Shown in pieces: positions 27,701-40,036 of a DNA stretch of 64,000 bases. The DNA is from Apostichopus japonicus (Eukaryota; Echinodermata; Holothuroidea; Aspidochirotida; Stichopodidae), in contig NC_092564.1 in NCBI RefSeq assembly GCF_037975245.1, forward strand, positions 8,961,984-9,025,983, written 5' to 3'. Made by a program: the position numbers and the translations under genes. The notes under the pieces are model-generated. The model worked only from the letters and a program-made list of their open reading frames with translations. It did not search any database and was not told the DNA's origin. The stretch's first letter is position 1; each line of letters begins with the position of its first letter.

Positions 27701-30700
27701 GTCGTTGTAACTTGTTCCGTACTGAAGGACTCAACAGTAGAGCCTGTGGTCGTCTCGGAGCTTGTTCCAAAGGTAGTCGTCTCCGAAGAAGCGGTCGTCT
27801 CTGGAGTTGAGACACTTTCGGTTGTTTCTACAGTTGTCTGAGAACCTCTGGTACTTTTCCCTACTGAACTGGTCTCTTCTGGACTAGCAGTGGAATAGGT
27901 GCTGCTTTCTACAGATTTGGTAGATAACATGGTTGTTTCAGAATCCGTAGAACTAACAGTTGTTCCTTCAAGAGATGTCGTCTCCAGTGTAGATGTTATT
28001 TCTCCTGACGATGTAGATTCACTTGTCTCTGTCTGAGAGGTGGCAGATCTAGTGCTTACGAGACTAGACAGTGGCTGGCTTGTAACCTCAGGACTGCTGC
28101 TGTCAGACAGTGTTGTAACCGTGGCTGACGTATATGGACCGGTCGTTGTAACTTGTTCCGTACTGAAGGACTCAACAGTAGAGCCTGTGGTCGTCTCGGA
28201 GCTTGTTCCAAAGGTAGTCGTCTCCGAAGAAGCGGTCGTCTCTGGAGTTGAGACACTTTCGGTTGTTTCTACAGTTGTCTGAGAACCTCTGGTACTTTTC
28301 CCTACTGAACTGGTCTCTTCTGGACTAGCAGTGGAATAGGTGCTGCTTTCTACAGATTTGGTAGATAACATGGTTGTTTCAGAATCTGTAGAACTAACAG
28401 TTGTTCCTTCAAGAGATGTCGTCTCCAGTGTAGATGTTATTTCTCCTGACGATGTAGATTCACTTGTCTCTGTCTGAGAGGTGGCAGATCTAGTGCTTAC
28501 GAGACTAGACAGTGGCTGGCTTGTAACCTCAGGACTGCTGCTGTCAGACAGTGTTGTAACCGTGGCTGACGTATATGGACCGGTCGTTGTAACTTGTTCC
28601 GTACTGAAGGACTCAACAGTAGAGCCTGTGGTCGTCTCGGAGCTTGTTCCAAAGGTAGTCGTCTCCGAAGAAGCGGTCGTCTCTGGAGTTGAGACACTTT
28701 CGGTTGTTTCTACAGTTGTCTGAGAACCTCTGGTACTTTTCCCTACTGAACTGGTCTCTTCTGGACTAGCAGTGGAATAGGTGCTGCTTTCTACAGATTT
28801 GGTAGATAACATGGTTGTTTCAGAATCCGTAGAACTAACAGTTGTTCCTTCAAGAGATGTCGTCTCCAGTGTAGATGTTATTTCTCCTGACGATGTAGAT
28901 TCACTTGTCTCTGTCTGAGAGGTGGCAGATCTAGTGCTTACGAGACTAGACAGTGGCTGGCTTGTAACCTCAGGACTGCTGCTGTCAGACAGTGTTGTAA
29001 CCGTGGCTGACGTATATGGACCGGTCGTTGTAACTTGTTCCGTACTGAAGGACTCAACAGTAGAGCCTGTGGTCGTCTCGGAGCTTGTTCCAAAGGTAGT
29101 CGTCTCCGAAGAAGCGGTCGTCTCTGGAGTTGAGACACTTTCGGTTGTTTCTACAGTTGTCTGAGAACCTCTGGTACTTTTCCCTACTGAACTGGTCTCT
29201 TCTGGACTAGCAGTGGAATAGGTGCTGCTTTCTACAGATTTGGTAGATAACATGGTTGTTTCAGAATCCGTAGAACTAACAGTTGTTCCTTCAAGAGATG
29301 TCGTCTCCAGTGTAGATGTTATTTCTCCTGACGATGTAGATTCACTTGTCTCTGTCTGAGAGGTGGCAGATCTAGTGCTTACGAGACTAGACAGTGGCTG
29401 GCTTGTAACCTCAGGACTGCTGCTGTCAGACAGTGTTGTAACCGTGGCTGACGTATATGGACCGGTCGTTGTAACTTGTTCCGTACTGAAGGACTCAACA
29501 GTAGAGCCTGTGGTCGTCTCGGAGCTTGTTCCAAAGGTAGTCGTCTCCGAAGAAGCGGTCGTCTCTGGAGTTGAGACACTTTCGGTTGTTTCTACAGTTG
29601 TCTGAGAACCTCTGGTACTTTTCCCTACTGAACTGGTCTCTTCTGGACTAGCAGTGGAATAGGTGCTGCTTTCTACAGATTTGGTAGATAACATGGTTGT
29701 TTCAGAATCCGTAGAACTAACAGTTGTTCCTTCAAGAGATGTCGTCTCCAGTGTAGATGTTATTTCTCCTGACGATGTAGATTCACTTGTCTCTGTCTGA
29801 GAGGTGGCAGATCTAGTGCTTACGAGACTAGACAGTGGCTGGCTTGTAACCTCAGGACTGCTGCTGTCAGACAGTGTTGTAACCGTGGCTGACGTATATG
29901 GACCGGTCGTTGTAACTTGTTCCGTACTGAAGGACTCAACAGTAGAGCCTGTGGTCGTCTCGGAGCTTGTTCCAAAGGTAGTCGTCTCCGAAGAAGCGGT
30001 CGTCTCTGGAGTTGAGACACTTTCGGTTGTTTCTACAGTTGTCTGAGAACCTCTGGTACTTTTCCCTACTGAACTGGTCTCTTCTGGACTAGCAGTGGAA
30101 TAGGTGCTGCTTTCTACAGATTTGGTAGATAACATGGTTGTTTCAGAATCCGTAGAACTAACAGTTGTTCCTTCAAGAGATGTCGTCTCCAGTGTAGATG
30201 TTATTTCTCCTGACGATGTAGATTCACTTGTCTCTGTCTGAGAGGTGGCAGATCTAGTGCTTACGAGACTAGACAGTGGCTGGCTTGTAACCTCAGGACT
30301 GCTGCTGTCAGACAGTGTTGTAACCGTGGCTGACGTATATGTCGTTGTAACTTGTTCCGTACTGAAGGACTCAACAGTAGAGCCTGTGGTCGTCTCGGAG
30401 CTTGTTCCAAAGGTAGTCGTCTCCGAAGAAGCGGTCGTCTCTGGAGTTGAGACACTTTCGGTTGTTTCTACAGTTGTCTGAGAACCTCTGGTACTTTTCC
30501 CTACTGAACTGGTCTCTTCTGGACTAGCAGTGGAATAGGTGCTGCTTTCTACAGATTTGGTAGATAACATGGTTGTTTCAGAATCCGTAGAACTAACAGT
30601 TGTTCCTTCAAGAGATGTCGTCTCCAGTGTAGATGTTATTTCTCCTGACGATGTAGATTCACTTGTCTCTGTCTGAGAGGTGGCAGATCTAGTGCTTACG

Positions 30701-33700
30701 AGACTAGACAGTGGCTGGCTTGTAACCTCAGGACTGCTGCTGTCAGACAGTGTTGTAACCGTGGCTGACGTATATGGACCGGTCGTTGTAACTTGTTCCG
30801 TACTGAAGGACTCAACAGTAGAGCCTGTGGTCGTCTCGGAGCTTGTTCCAAAGGTAGTCGTCTCCGAAGAAGCGGTCGTCTCTGGAGTTGAGACACTTTC
30901 GGTTGTTTCTACAGTTGTCTGAGAACCTCTGGTACTTTTCCCTACTGAACTGGTCTCTTCTGGACTAGCAGTGGAATAGGTGCTGCTTTCTACAGATTTG
31001 GTAGATAACATGGTTGTTTCAGAATCCGTAGAACTAACAGTTGTTCCTTCAAGAGATGTCGTCTCCAGTGTAGATGTTATTTCTCCTGACGATGTAGATT
31101 CACTTGTCTCTGTCTGAGAGGTGGCAGATCTAGTGCTTACGAGACTAGACAGTGGCTGGCTTGTAACCTCAGGACTGCTGCTGTCAGACAGTGTTGTAAC
31201 CGTGGCTGACGTATATGGACCGGTCGTTGTAACTTGTTCCGTACTGAAGGACTCAACAGTAGAGCCTGTGGTCGTCTCGGAGCTTGTTCCAAAGGTAGTC
31301 GTCTCCGAAGAAGCGGTCGTCTCTGGAGTTGAGACACTTTCGGTTGTTTCTACAGTTGTCTGAGAACCTCTGGTACTTTTCCCTACTGAACTGGTCTCTT
31401 CTGGACTAGCAGTGGAATAGGTGCTGCTTTCTACAGATTTGGTAGATAACATGGTTGTTTCAGAATCCGTAGAACTAACAGTTGTTCCTTCAAGAGATGT
31501 CGTCTCCAGTGTAGATGTTATTTCTCCTGACGATGTAGATTCACTTGTCTCTGTCTGAGAGGTGGCAGATCTAGTGCTTACGAGACTAGACAGTGGCTGG
31601 CTTGTAACCTCAGGACTGCTGCTGTCAGACAGTGTTGTAACCGTGGCTGACGTATATGGACCGGTCGTTGTAACTTGTTCCGTACTGAAGGACTCAACAG
31701 TAGAGCCTGTGGTCGTCTCGGAGCTTGTTCCAAAGGTAGTCGTCTCCGAAGAAGCGGTCGTCTCTGGAGTTGAGACACTTTCGGTTGTTTCTACAGTTGT
31801 CTGAGAACCTCTGGTACTTTTCCCTACTGAACTGGTCTCTTCTGGACTAGCAGTGGAATAGGTGCTGCTTTCTACAGATTTGGTAGATAACATGGTTGTT
31901 TCAGAATCCGTAGAACTAACAGTTGTTCCTTCAAGAGATGTCGTCTCCAGTGTAGATGTTATTTCTCCTGACGATGTAGATTCACTTGTCTCTGTCTGAG
32001 AGGTGGCAGATCTAGTGCTTACGAGACTAGACAGTGGCTGGCTTGTAACCTCAGGACTGCTGCTGTCAGACAGTGTTGTAACCGTGGCTGACGTATATGT
32101 CGTTGTAACTTGTTCCGTACTGAAGGACTCAACAGTAGAGCCTGTGGTCGTCTCGGAGCTTGTTCCAAAGGTAGTCGTCTCCGAAGAAGCGGTCGTCTCT
32201 GGAGTTGAGACACTTTCGGTTGTTTCTACAGTTGTCTGAGAACCTCTGGTACTTTTCCCTACTGAACTGGTCTCTTCTGGACTAGCAGTGGAATAGGTGC
32301 TGCTTTCTACAGATTTGGTAGATAACATGGTTGTTTCAGCATCCGTAGAACTAACAGTTGTTCCTTCAAGAGATGTCGTCTCCAGTGTAGATGTTATTTC
32401 TCCTGACGATGTAGATTCACTTGTCTCTGTCTGAGAGGTGGCAGATCTAGTGCTTACGAGACTAGACAGTGGCTGGCTTGTAACCTCAGGACTGCTGCTG
32501 TCAGACAGTGTTGTAACCGTGGCTGACGTATATGGACCGGTCGTTGTAACTTGTTCCGTACTGAAGGACTCAACAGTAGAGCCTGTGGTCGTCTCGAAGC
32601 TTGTTCCAAAGGTAGTCGTCTCCGAAGAAGCGGTCGTCTCTGGAGTTGAGACACTTTCGGTTGTTTCTACAGTTGTCTGAGAACCTCTGGTACTTTTCCC
32701 TACTGAACTGGTCTCTTCTGGACTAGCAGTGGAATAGGTGCTGCTTTCTACAGATTTGGTAGATAACATGGTTGTTTCAGAATCCGTAGAACTAACAGTT
32801 GTTCCTTCAAGAGATGTCGTCTCCAGTGTAGATGTTATTTCTCCTGACGATGTAGATTCACTTGTCTCTGTCTGAGAGGTGGCAGATCTAGTGCTTACGA
32901 GACTAGACAGTGGCTGGCTTGTAACCTCAGGACTGCTGCTGTCAGACAGTGTTGTAACCGTGGCTGACGTATATGGACCGGTCGTTGTAACTTGTTCCGT
33001 ACTGAAGGACTCAACAGTAGAGCCTGTGGTCGTCTCGGAGCTTGTTCCAAAGGTAGTCGTCTCCGAAGAAGCGGTCGTCTCTGGAGTTGAGACACTTTCG
33101 GTTGTTTCTACAGTTGTCTGAGAACCTCTGGTACTTTTCCCTACTGAACTGGTCTCTTCTGGACTAGCAGTGGAATAGGTGCTGCTTTCTACAGATTTGG
33201 TAGATAACATGGTTGTTTCAGAATCCGTAGAACTAACAGTTGTTCCTTCAAGAGATGTCGCCTCCAGTGTAGATGTTATTTCTCCTGACGATGTAGATTC
33301 ACTTGTCTCTGTCTGAGAGGTGGCAGATCTAGTGCTTACGAGACTAGACAGTGGCTGGCTTGTAACCTCAGGACTGCTGCTGTCAGACAGTGTTGTAACC
33401 GTGGCTGACGTATATGGACCGGTCGTTGTAACTTGTTCCGTACTGAAGGACTCAACAGTAGAGCCTGTGGTCGTCTCGGAGCTTGTTCCAAAGGTAGTCG
33501 TCTCCGAAGAAGCGGTCGTCTCTGGAGTTGAGACACTTTCGGTTGTTTCTACAGTTGTCTGAGAACCTCTGGTACTTTTCCCTACTGAACTGGTCTCTTC
33601 TGGACTAGCAGTGGAATAGGTGCTGCTTTCTACAGATTTGGTAGATAACATGGTTGTTTCAGAATCCGTAGAACTAACAGTTGTTCCCTCAAGAGATGTC

Positions 33701-36635
33701 GTCTCCAGTGTAGATGTTATTTCTCCTGACGATGTAGATTCACTTGTCTCTGTCTGAGAGGTGGCAGATCTAGTGCTTACGAGACTAGACAGTGGCTGGC
33801 TTGTAACCTCAGGACTGCTGCTGTCAGACAGTGTTGTAACCGTGGCTGACGTATATGGACCGGTCGTTGTAACTTGTTCCGTACTGAAGGACTCAACAGT
33901 AGAGCCTGTGGTCGTCTCGGAGCTTGTTCCAAAGGTAGTCGTCTCCGAAGAAGCGGTCGTCTCTGGAGTTGAGACACTTTCGGTTGTTTCTACAGTTGTC
34001 TGAGAACCTCTGGTACTTTTCCCTACTGAACTGGTCTCTTCTGGACTAGCAGTGGAATAGGTGCTGCTTTCTACAGATTTGGTAGATAACATGGTTGTTT
34101 CAGAATCCGTAGAACTAACAGTTGTTCCTTCAAGAGATGTCGTCTCCAGTGTAGATGTTATTTCTCCTGACGATGTAGATTCACTTGTCTCTGTCTGAGA
34201 GGTGGCAGATCTAGTGCTTACGAGACTAGACAGTGGCTGGCTTGTAACCTCAGGACTGCTGCTGTCAGACAGTGTTGTAACCGTGGCTGACGTATATGGA
34301 CCGGTCGTTGTAACTTGTTCCGTACTGAAGGACTCAACAGTAGAGCCTGTGGTCGTCTCGGAGCTTGTTCCAAAGGTAGTCGTCTCCGAAGAAGCGGTCG
34401 TCTCTGGAGTTGAGACACTTTCGGTTGTTTCTACAGTTGTCTGAGAACCTCTGGTACTTTTCCCTACTGAACTGGTCTCTTCTGGACTAGCAGTGGAATA
34501 GGTGCTGCTTTCTACAGATTTGGTAGATAACATGGTTGTTTCAGAATCCGTAGAACTAACAGTTGTTCCTTCAAGAGATGTCGCCTCCAGTGTAGATGTT
34601 ATTTCTCCTGACGATGTAGATTCACTTGTCTCTGTCTGAGAGGTGGCAGATCTAGTGCTTACGAGACTAGACAGTGGCTGGCTTGTAACCTCAGGACTGC
34701 TGCTGTCAGACAGTGTTGTAACCGTGGCTGACGTATATGGACCGGTCGTTGTAACTTGTTCCGTACTGAAGGACTCAACAGTAGAGCCTGTGGTCGTCTC
34801 GGAGCTTGTTCCAAAGGTAGTCGTCTCCGAAGAAGCGGTCGTCTCTGGAGTTGAGACACTTTCGGTTGTTTCTACAGTTGTCTGAGAACCTCTGGTACTT
34901 TTCCCTACTGAACTGGTCTCTTCTGGACTAGCAGTGGAATAGGTGCTGCTTTCTACAGATTTGGTAGATAACATGGTTGTTTCAGAATCCGTAGAACTAA
35001 CAGTTGTTCCTTCAAGAGATGTCGTCTCCAGTGTAGATGTTATTTCTCCTGACGATGTAGATTCACTTGTCTCTGTCTGAGAGGTGGCAGATCTAGTGCT
35101 TACGAGACTAGACAGTGGCTGGCTTGTAACCTCAGGACTGCTGCTGTCAGACAGTGTTGTAACCGTGGCTGACGTATATGGACCGGTCGTTGTAACTTGT
35201 TCCGTACTGAAGGACTCAACAGTAGAGCCTGTGGTCGTCTCGGAGCTTGTTCCAAAGGTAGTCGTCTCCGAAGAAGCGGTCGTCTCTGGAGTTGAGACAC
35301 TTTCGGTTGTTTCTACAGTTGTCTGAGAACCTCTGGTACTTTTCCCTACTGAACTGGTCTCTTCTGGACTAGCAGTGGAATAGGTGCTGCTTTCTACAGA
35401 TTTGGTAGATAACATGGTTGTTTCAGAATCCGTAGAACTAACAGTTGTTCCTTCAAGAGATGTCGTCTCCAGTGTAGATGTTATTTCTCCTGACGATGTA
35501 GATTCACTTGTCTCTGTCTGAGAGGTGGCAGATCTAGTGCTTACGAGACTAGACAGTGGCTGGCTTGTAACCTCAGGACTGCTGCTGTCAGACAGTGTTG
35601 TAACCGTGGCTGACGTATATGGACCGGTCGTTGTAACTTGTTCCGTACTGAAGGACTCAACAGTAGAGCCTGTGGTCGTCTCGGAGCTTGTTCCAAAGGT
35701 AGTCGTCTCCGAAGAAGCGGTCGTCTCTGGAGTTGAGACACTTTTGGTTGTTCCTTCAGTTTTCTGATATATCGCAGTTGAACTGGTATCCTTTATTACA
35801 GATTTTGTGCTCGCACTACGTAGATATGCACTTTCGGTGTTCTGTAGTAACTCACTTGTTAGGTGCTGCTCTGCAGTAGACTCTGTGTTGGATATACTTG
35901 ATAATGGCTGATTTGTGACCTCTGTGCTGCTAGTCACAGACACTGTTGTCATTGTAGGCAAAGTATTTGTATTACTAGTTGTAGCTTTCTCCGTTTTGGC
36001 AAACGTCGGAGAAGCAATTTCGGTCGTCTCGGAACTTTCCTCCGCTGATTTGGCCTCACCAGATGATGTAGGGCTCAATGATGTAGTAAATTCAGTTTTT
36101 CTTGTATTTATTTGATACTGTGTTGTAATTTCCTCTTCAGAAATGGCCTCTGAGGAAGTTGTTGATGATGACGTCATTTCACCTGATGAAGTCGTTTGCA
36201 TCGTTGTTGTCTTTGTAGTGGTCTCAAAATCACTTGTTTGAGAACTGAAAATATTATCAGTATGGTAATTGTTGCTATATATTACAGTATTTGGCAATTG
36301 GGAAACTTGCAATAATTTTCTTCCCAAATTTTGCTGAGAAATAGCCTCTAAAGAATATCCATTATCTGCTCTATCTCCAGGATTTTCATATATCATCTGC
36401 AGCCTTCGCTTTCTTTTCCAGGGCCAATGTGTCTTTTTGTAATACGTTTGATACAATGATTTTACCTTCACAGTATCTTGTACATCCATGTTGTTTGGTA
36501 ATGTGCTATAGCCCATTTTCTGTTTACTTGGAAAGGATCTTTCTTGTTCCATGAGATGCAAAGTATTGGTTTCATGAGTTTTATTCTCCACCGCAAACTT
36601 GGAAATCCTGGTATCTTCCTGATGAAAACCTCCAT
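1..36635 (-). CDS. Giant exon 2 of a secreted mucin-like Ser/Thr-rich tandem-repeat protein (3' end outside window)
   Basis: Minus-strand frame with codons on positions 3k+1 to 3k+3. It stays open from the acceptor at 36636 to the left edge: 12,211 full codons plus two bases completing a split codon. Units I translated are about 55% Ser+Thr (83/150 and 82/147) with about 14% Glu in the 150-residue unit, five Pro per 150-residue unit, and no Cys. From the N-terminus: a hydrophilic head (about 130 residues), one degenerate repeat, 59 units of 145/147 residues, a diverged linker, then 150-residue units running off the window. Spacings of 435, 441, 309 and 450 bp are all divisible by three, and point variants I noticed are missense or silent. 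Such composition is typical of O-glycosylated mucin domains; an extracellular mucus, matrix or adhesive role is inference. No folded domain is visible, so the C-terminus outside the window decides the family. I checked representative units and variants, not every codon. Confidence 0.9.
9727..9994 (-). repeat. Diverged linker between the two repeat arrays
   Basis: The minus frame stays open but the sequence matches neither array well: it includes TVPSIRVSNTKDFGMSS and TSSTPIFISGIVTSF, with fewer Ser/Thr. The stretch 9900-9994 already resembles array B. This is what an old, non-homogenised unit at the edge of two expanding arrays would look like. Confidence 0.8.
9995..35767 (-). repeat. Tandem array B: 59 coding units of 435/441 bp (145/147 residues)
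   Basis: Counted from unit spacing: 39 units of 441 bp, 19 of 435 bp and one of 309 bp, summing exactly to 25,773 bp. The 435/441 difference is a 6-bp indel that adds or removes Gly-Pro in TTTGPYTSAT versus TTTYTSAT. The unit is homologous to the array A unit: shared QTT[VI]ETTES, STE[QK]VT, EVTSQ, SATSQ, EITS and a Tyr-Ser-Thr near the end. It is therefore a diverged subfamily of one ancestral repeat. Confidence 0.96.
13928..14236 (-). repeat. Internally deleted array B unit (309 bp)
   Basis: Compared with a 441-bp unit, 132 bp (44 codons) are missing at about 14067, where the segment normally containing GATGTCGTCTCC jumps directly to the TTGTAACCGTGG part. The deletion is in frame, so the coding frame continues. 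It is the only large internal deletion in the array. Confidence 0.9.
35768..36220 (-). repeat. Degenerate N-terminal-most repeat unit
   Basis: Open minus frame with recognisable but strongly diverged repeat features: SSEAISEEEITTQYQ parallels SSETTSEEESTTPYQ of array A, and SSTEVTNQPLSS parallels EVTSQPLSS of array B. Ser/Thr content is still high. Its position at the array edge fits escape from homogenisation. Confidence 0.8.
36221..36635 (-). other. Non-repetitive N-terminal head of the mucin-like protein
   Basis: Residues about 30-167 of the joined precursor. Hydrophilic, not Ser/Thr-dominated, with no Cys. It contains one N-glycosylation sequon (Asn47-Lys-Thr), a Tyr/Lys-rich stretch (SLYQTYYKKTHWPW) and a basic cluster KRKRR followed by LQMIYENPGDRADNGY. 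I recognise no known domain; it may be a propeptide. Confidence 0.75.
36403..36414 (-). other. Furin-like proprotein convertase site (RKRR, residues 104-107)
   Basis: The head contains WKRKRRLQ, which fits the R-X-K/R-R consensus of subtilisin-like convertases. Cleavage would detach about 80 residues of mature head from the mucin arrays. Site by motif only. Confidence 0.5.
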
Positions 36636-36650
36636 CTGCAAAAAACAAAT

Positions 36651-39329
36651 GTTGACAAAATCATAGTTTTTAAAACATTTTATATGTGTAATGGCATCAA
36701 AACAATTTCTAGGTTCACAACAAAATCATCATCAAGCCTTTTGTACAGGTGGATAATCCATGTCGGTAAACCTTGTAATTACAACCGCCTGTAACAAATA
36801 ATAATGCTGCTGATGCTAATGCTTAAAGCTAATGCTACATACAATGCTTCTTTATGAAGAGCACCAGAAACCACTGGTTAGAAAGCATCCGTAATTCTCC
36901 CCTTGTAACTAGCAACTTCAAGCTTTCATTCATGCAAGCAGATCCCTGATTTGAGAAACACATTGTGCATTTGATATTAATACTACGTGACCCTATATAG
37001 TATAATCATTGGTTTCCTTCCATTCTTTATAAATGCACGTAGACATAAACAAGCTTTGTTTAATTGCCGATTTGGGTATAAAGGCAAAAACACAAGGTAT
37101 TAATTGGAAGTGTGAGTTTGGTGTACTACCTAGCCCTAGATAAGATTGAAGTATGTATATCATTTTTATCAGGTTCAACATAAAATAATTTTTAGTGTAT
37201 GGCAAGAAGGTTTTGCAAGACCTTATATTTGTAGTCCACACAGTGTTTACGCTATGCTTGCTTTGCAAATTCAGTGTACAGGCATCGCACACGCCCACAT
37301 GGTTGAGTTAGTCTAAGCTAGGCTAACAGAAGGTAAAATTGTGTACAGTAAGCCTATTATCTATTGAAGAGAAGGTTAACTAAACCAGACAAATGTTATC
37401 GGTTATCCACTTTTTTCACCTTTGGGCATAACAAAAAGCCAAATCAACATCTTGAATCCCAGGTTATCTCGCCTGTAGTTTTTCTTTACTACCTAAGCTT
37501 CTCTTTTTTTGTGAAAATAAGCACCAATATAATAATATCCAAGTCGCTGTACTATACTACAGCTATTATGTGCTATTGTACACTCACAGTACATTAATGA
37601 ATGTGCATAACGCGATAGGTGCAAGTGGAACAGACAACTTTGTGTTTCTACAAGTACAGCTCAGTACAAGGAATTAACCTCAAATGAGACAGTTATATTA
37701 GGCCATCCGATGTTCTCAAAAAGAGGCTGTAAAATCAGGTTTGTTCCAACAACACTGGGACTAGATTTTTAAGGCATTTTGGGGTTGTTCAATGCATCAC
37801 AAACATTATATTAAAAGTTCTCCCGAAAATTTCCTGCAGTATTTTCGTAACCACCCTCAAAATTGAAAAGTTATTTGGACATTACGTGCTACGACTCTAT
37901 GTATTTGGAACACCCTAACATTAGATTTGGTACAGTGGTGCATACAAACCACTTTTTCTTATATAATGTTTAATGACGACTGAAATTTTGTTGGTATAAT
38001 AGTTGGGTCGTGGTAATAAGAATAGTGGGAGGGGGTTCTGGGCTAAAGTCAGGCGTTACAGGGTGTTACAAGTTGTCAGTCTTTACAAGTTTTGACCCCC
38101 CCCCCCCATTCCATTTTTGCCAGGAAGGTAAAAGTGCACACTCTCAACTTTGAAATATGAATTTTTACAACTTAATAAGGGTTTTAATTATAAAAATGTA
38201 CCACTTTTACTAAACTCAGATATAATGGTTTGTAATAAATCAAATAAAATAAAACTGATTTTTTTCGTCTGTGCATGTATGAGTAAACATACACATATAA
38301 TGAAAAGTTCCTCTCCATAATTGTTACACTCCCCATCCCAACTGTCTTACAAATGTGACACCCTCTTCTTTACATGTTGCTAAATCCCTGGTTACAGTGA
38401 GATGTACCAATGCCCCACGACTGCAGTGAGCATATTTCTTTTGTATAAATCAATATAAGTTGGCACACTGAGACGTCATGGCATATCGTAGATGTGAAAT
38501 AAAGTTATAGCCAGTATATATCTGTAACCTTAGTACTACTTCTACAGTCTTCTGCAAAACTAAGTTTTTTCCTCCCTGCCCCCCCCCCCCATTCTCAGAA
38601 AAAAAGAGAGCAACTTGAAGAAAATGTGGATATTTATCATTACTGTAGGTGTCTGGTAGGTATAAGGTAGTACTACTCCTATGAATAAGATCATGTTTAC
38701 TGGTTCCTTTAAACCCTGGTGACTTAGGAAAACCCTCTTCACAGACCAAGATATCAAGATTTAACACCATCACAGTTCATCCTCGAAACCATCTTCCTTC
38801 CAACAATCTCAACATCGTCTTGGAAGTTGCTTCTACATAGTACATTTACATACAGTAGGTCTGTACACGGCAGCTGTGCATTTCATACAGGAACATCATC
38901 CTTTAAGATGTTTGCTGACTCTACAGCTACAGCTGACATACTGAAGCAAAACATCTGGGGCAGGTGGCTTCATCATCCAAGTGATTATAAGGTCATAATT
39001 TCAAGTTTCCATCCATGTCCCTCTGGTGAGGGTGCATCAATTCTTTGCTGTAATACTCTACAATGAATAGCAGCCTGTTAGGTGCATGCTGGATCAGAGC
39101 ATCTGTTGTTGGTGGTAAACTCTACTCTGAGGATGGAGATGAACAGAACACATTGTACCATGAAATTGGAGATTTTTTAGTCTCACATTTTATGACGGGG
39201 TACCGATATAAATACAATTCAGCTAGAAATATGTTGCAAATTACTTAAAAAATTCCAATGGAAAGATTAACCTGATATTGCATCTCAAAGCATTTGGAGA
39301 ATTTTTGTTATTTTTCTTGGGGAGGACCC
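36651..39329. other. Intronic sequence, no feature recognised
   Basis: AT-rich intronic DNA with short open frames that show no recognisable family. It has 12-nt C runs at about 38096-38107 and 38579-38590. Confidence 0.5.
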
Positions 39330-39742
39330 CCATATTCTAGTTTTCAAACCATTCACTGAATCAGAATCGGAATCGGCGCGATTATTGCATAATCGGAACA
39401 TAAACGGAATCGGTAAAATTTACGTGGAATACCAATAATGTCATACCGATTATTCAAAAACATATCGAAGGTGAAATATCATTAATCAAAAACTTGGAAG
39501 GTGAAAATATCAACTGATGTATTAGGTTTGTTAATTTACTACAATACATTAAAATAAAGACACCCTCTATACGTCTTTCATCATGTAATTTCATCAAATT
39601 AGGCTGCCAGGGTCGCCGAATTTGCTTCCGTCGTGGTTAGTGACATCATATTTCTCGGCACAGTAAGCATGGTAACAAAACCAATTTCACAAATTAACGA
39701 ATGTGCTGGACAGGGTCGGAAATAAGCGGGGAGCGACGGCGA

Positions 39743-39796
39743 TTCGCCCTCGCAAGTGCTAAAAAAGCCCTCCTAAAGCACAATTGCGAGGGCGAA
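39743..39796. repeat. Long inverted repeat (hairpin) inside the outer hAT-like element
   Basis: TTCGCCCTCGCAAGTGCT (39743-39760) pairs with AGCACAATTGCGAGGGCGAA (39777-39796) with a small bulge and a 16-nt loop. Confidence 0.8.
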
Positions 39797-39849
39797 AAAG
39801 AAAAGAGAAATATAAGAAAATCGCCCTCATAATATCCAGAGTTGTTGAC

Positions 39850-40036
39850 AAGTCACTTTTCGTCAAGTCAAGTCACAAGACATTTATCGTCAAGTCAAGT
39901 CACAAGTCAATTTTTTCAGTCAAGTCAAGTCACAAGTCAATTTTTTCGGTCAAGTCAAGTCACAAGTCAAATAGCTTCAAGTCAAGTCAAGTCACAAGTC
40001 ATTTCTTCCCAAGTCAAGTTAAGTCACAAGTCATGT
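39850..40036. repeat. CAAGTCAAGTCACAAGTCA subterminal repeats, left block
   Basis: Degenerate tandem copies of a roughly 37-40-bp unit built from CAAGT and CACAAGT words, just inside the left inverted end of the nested hAT-like element. Likely transposase-binding subterminal repeats. Confidence 0.75.

Noticed and set aside
9729-35767. Pairs of short + (78-127 residue) and minus (64-79 residue, Arg/Leu/Gln-rich) open frames in every array B unit
   Set aside because: They are out-of-frame shadows of the giant exon and start at non-ATG codons in most cases; their periodicity is only that of the DNA repeat.
1-35767. Non-coding satellite or CRISPR-like array
   Set aside because: Units are contiguous with no spacers. 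The frame is kept in one phase across two unit lengths and continues into a non-repetitive coding head with a proper splice acceptor and a signal-peptide exon.
38827-39248. Two short + strand frames in the mucin intron
   Set aside because: Ordinary length for chance frames, with no family I can recognise.
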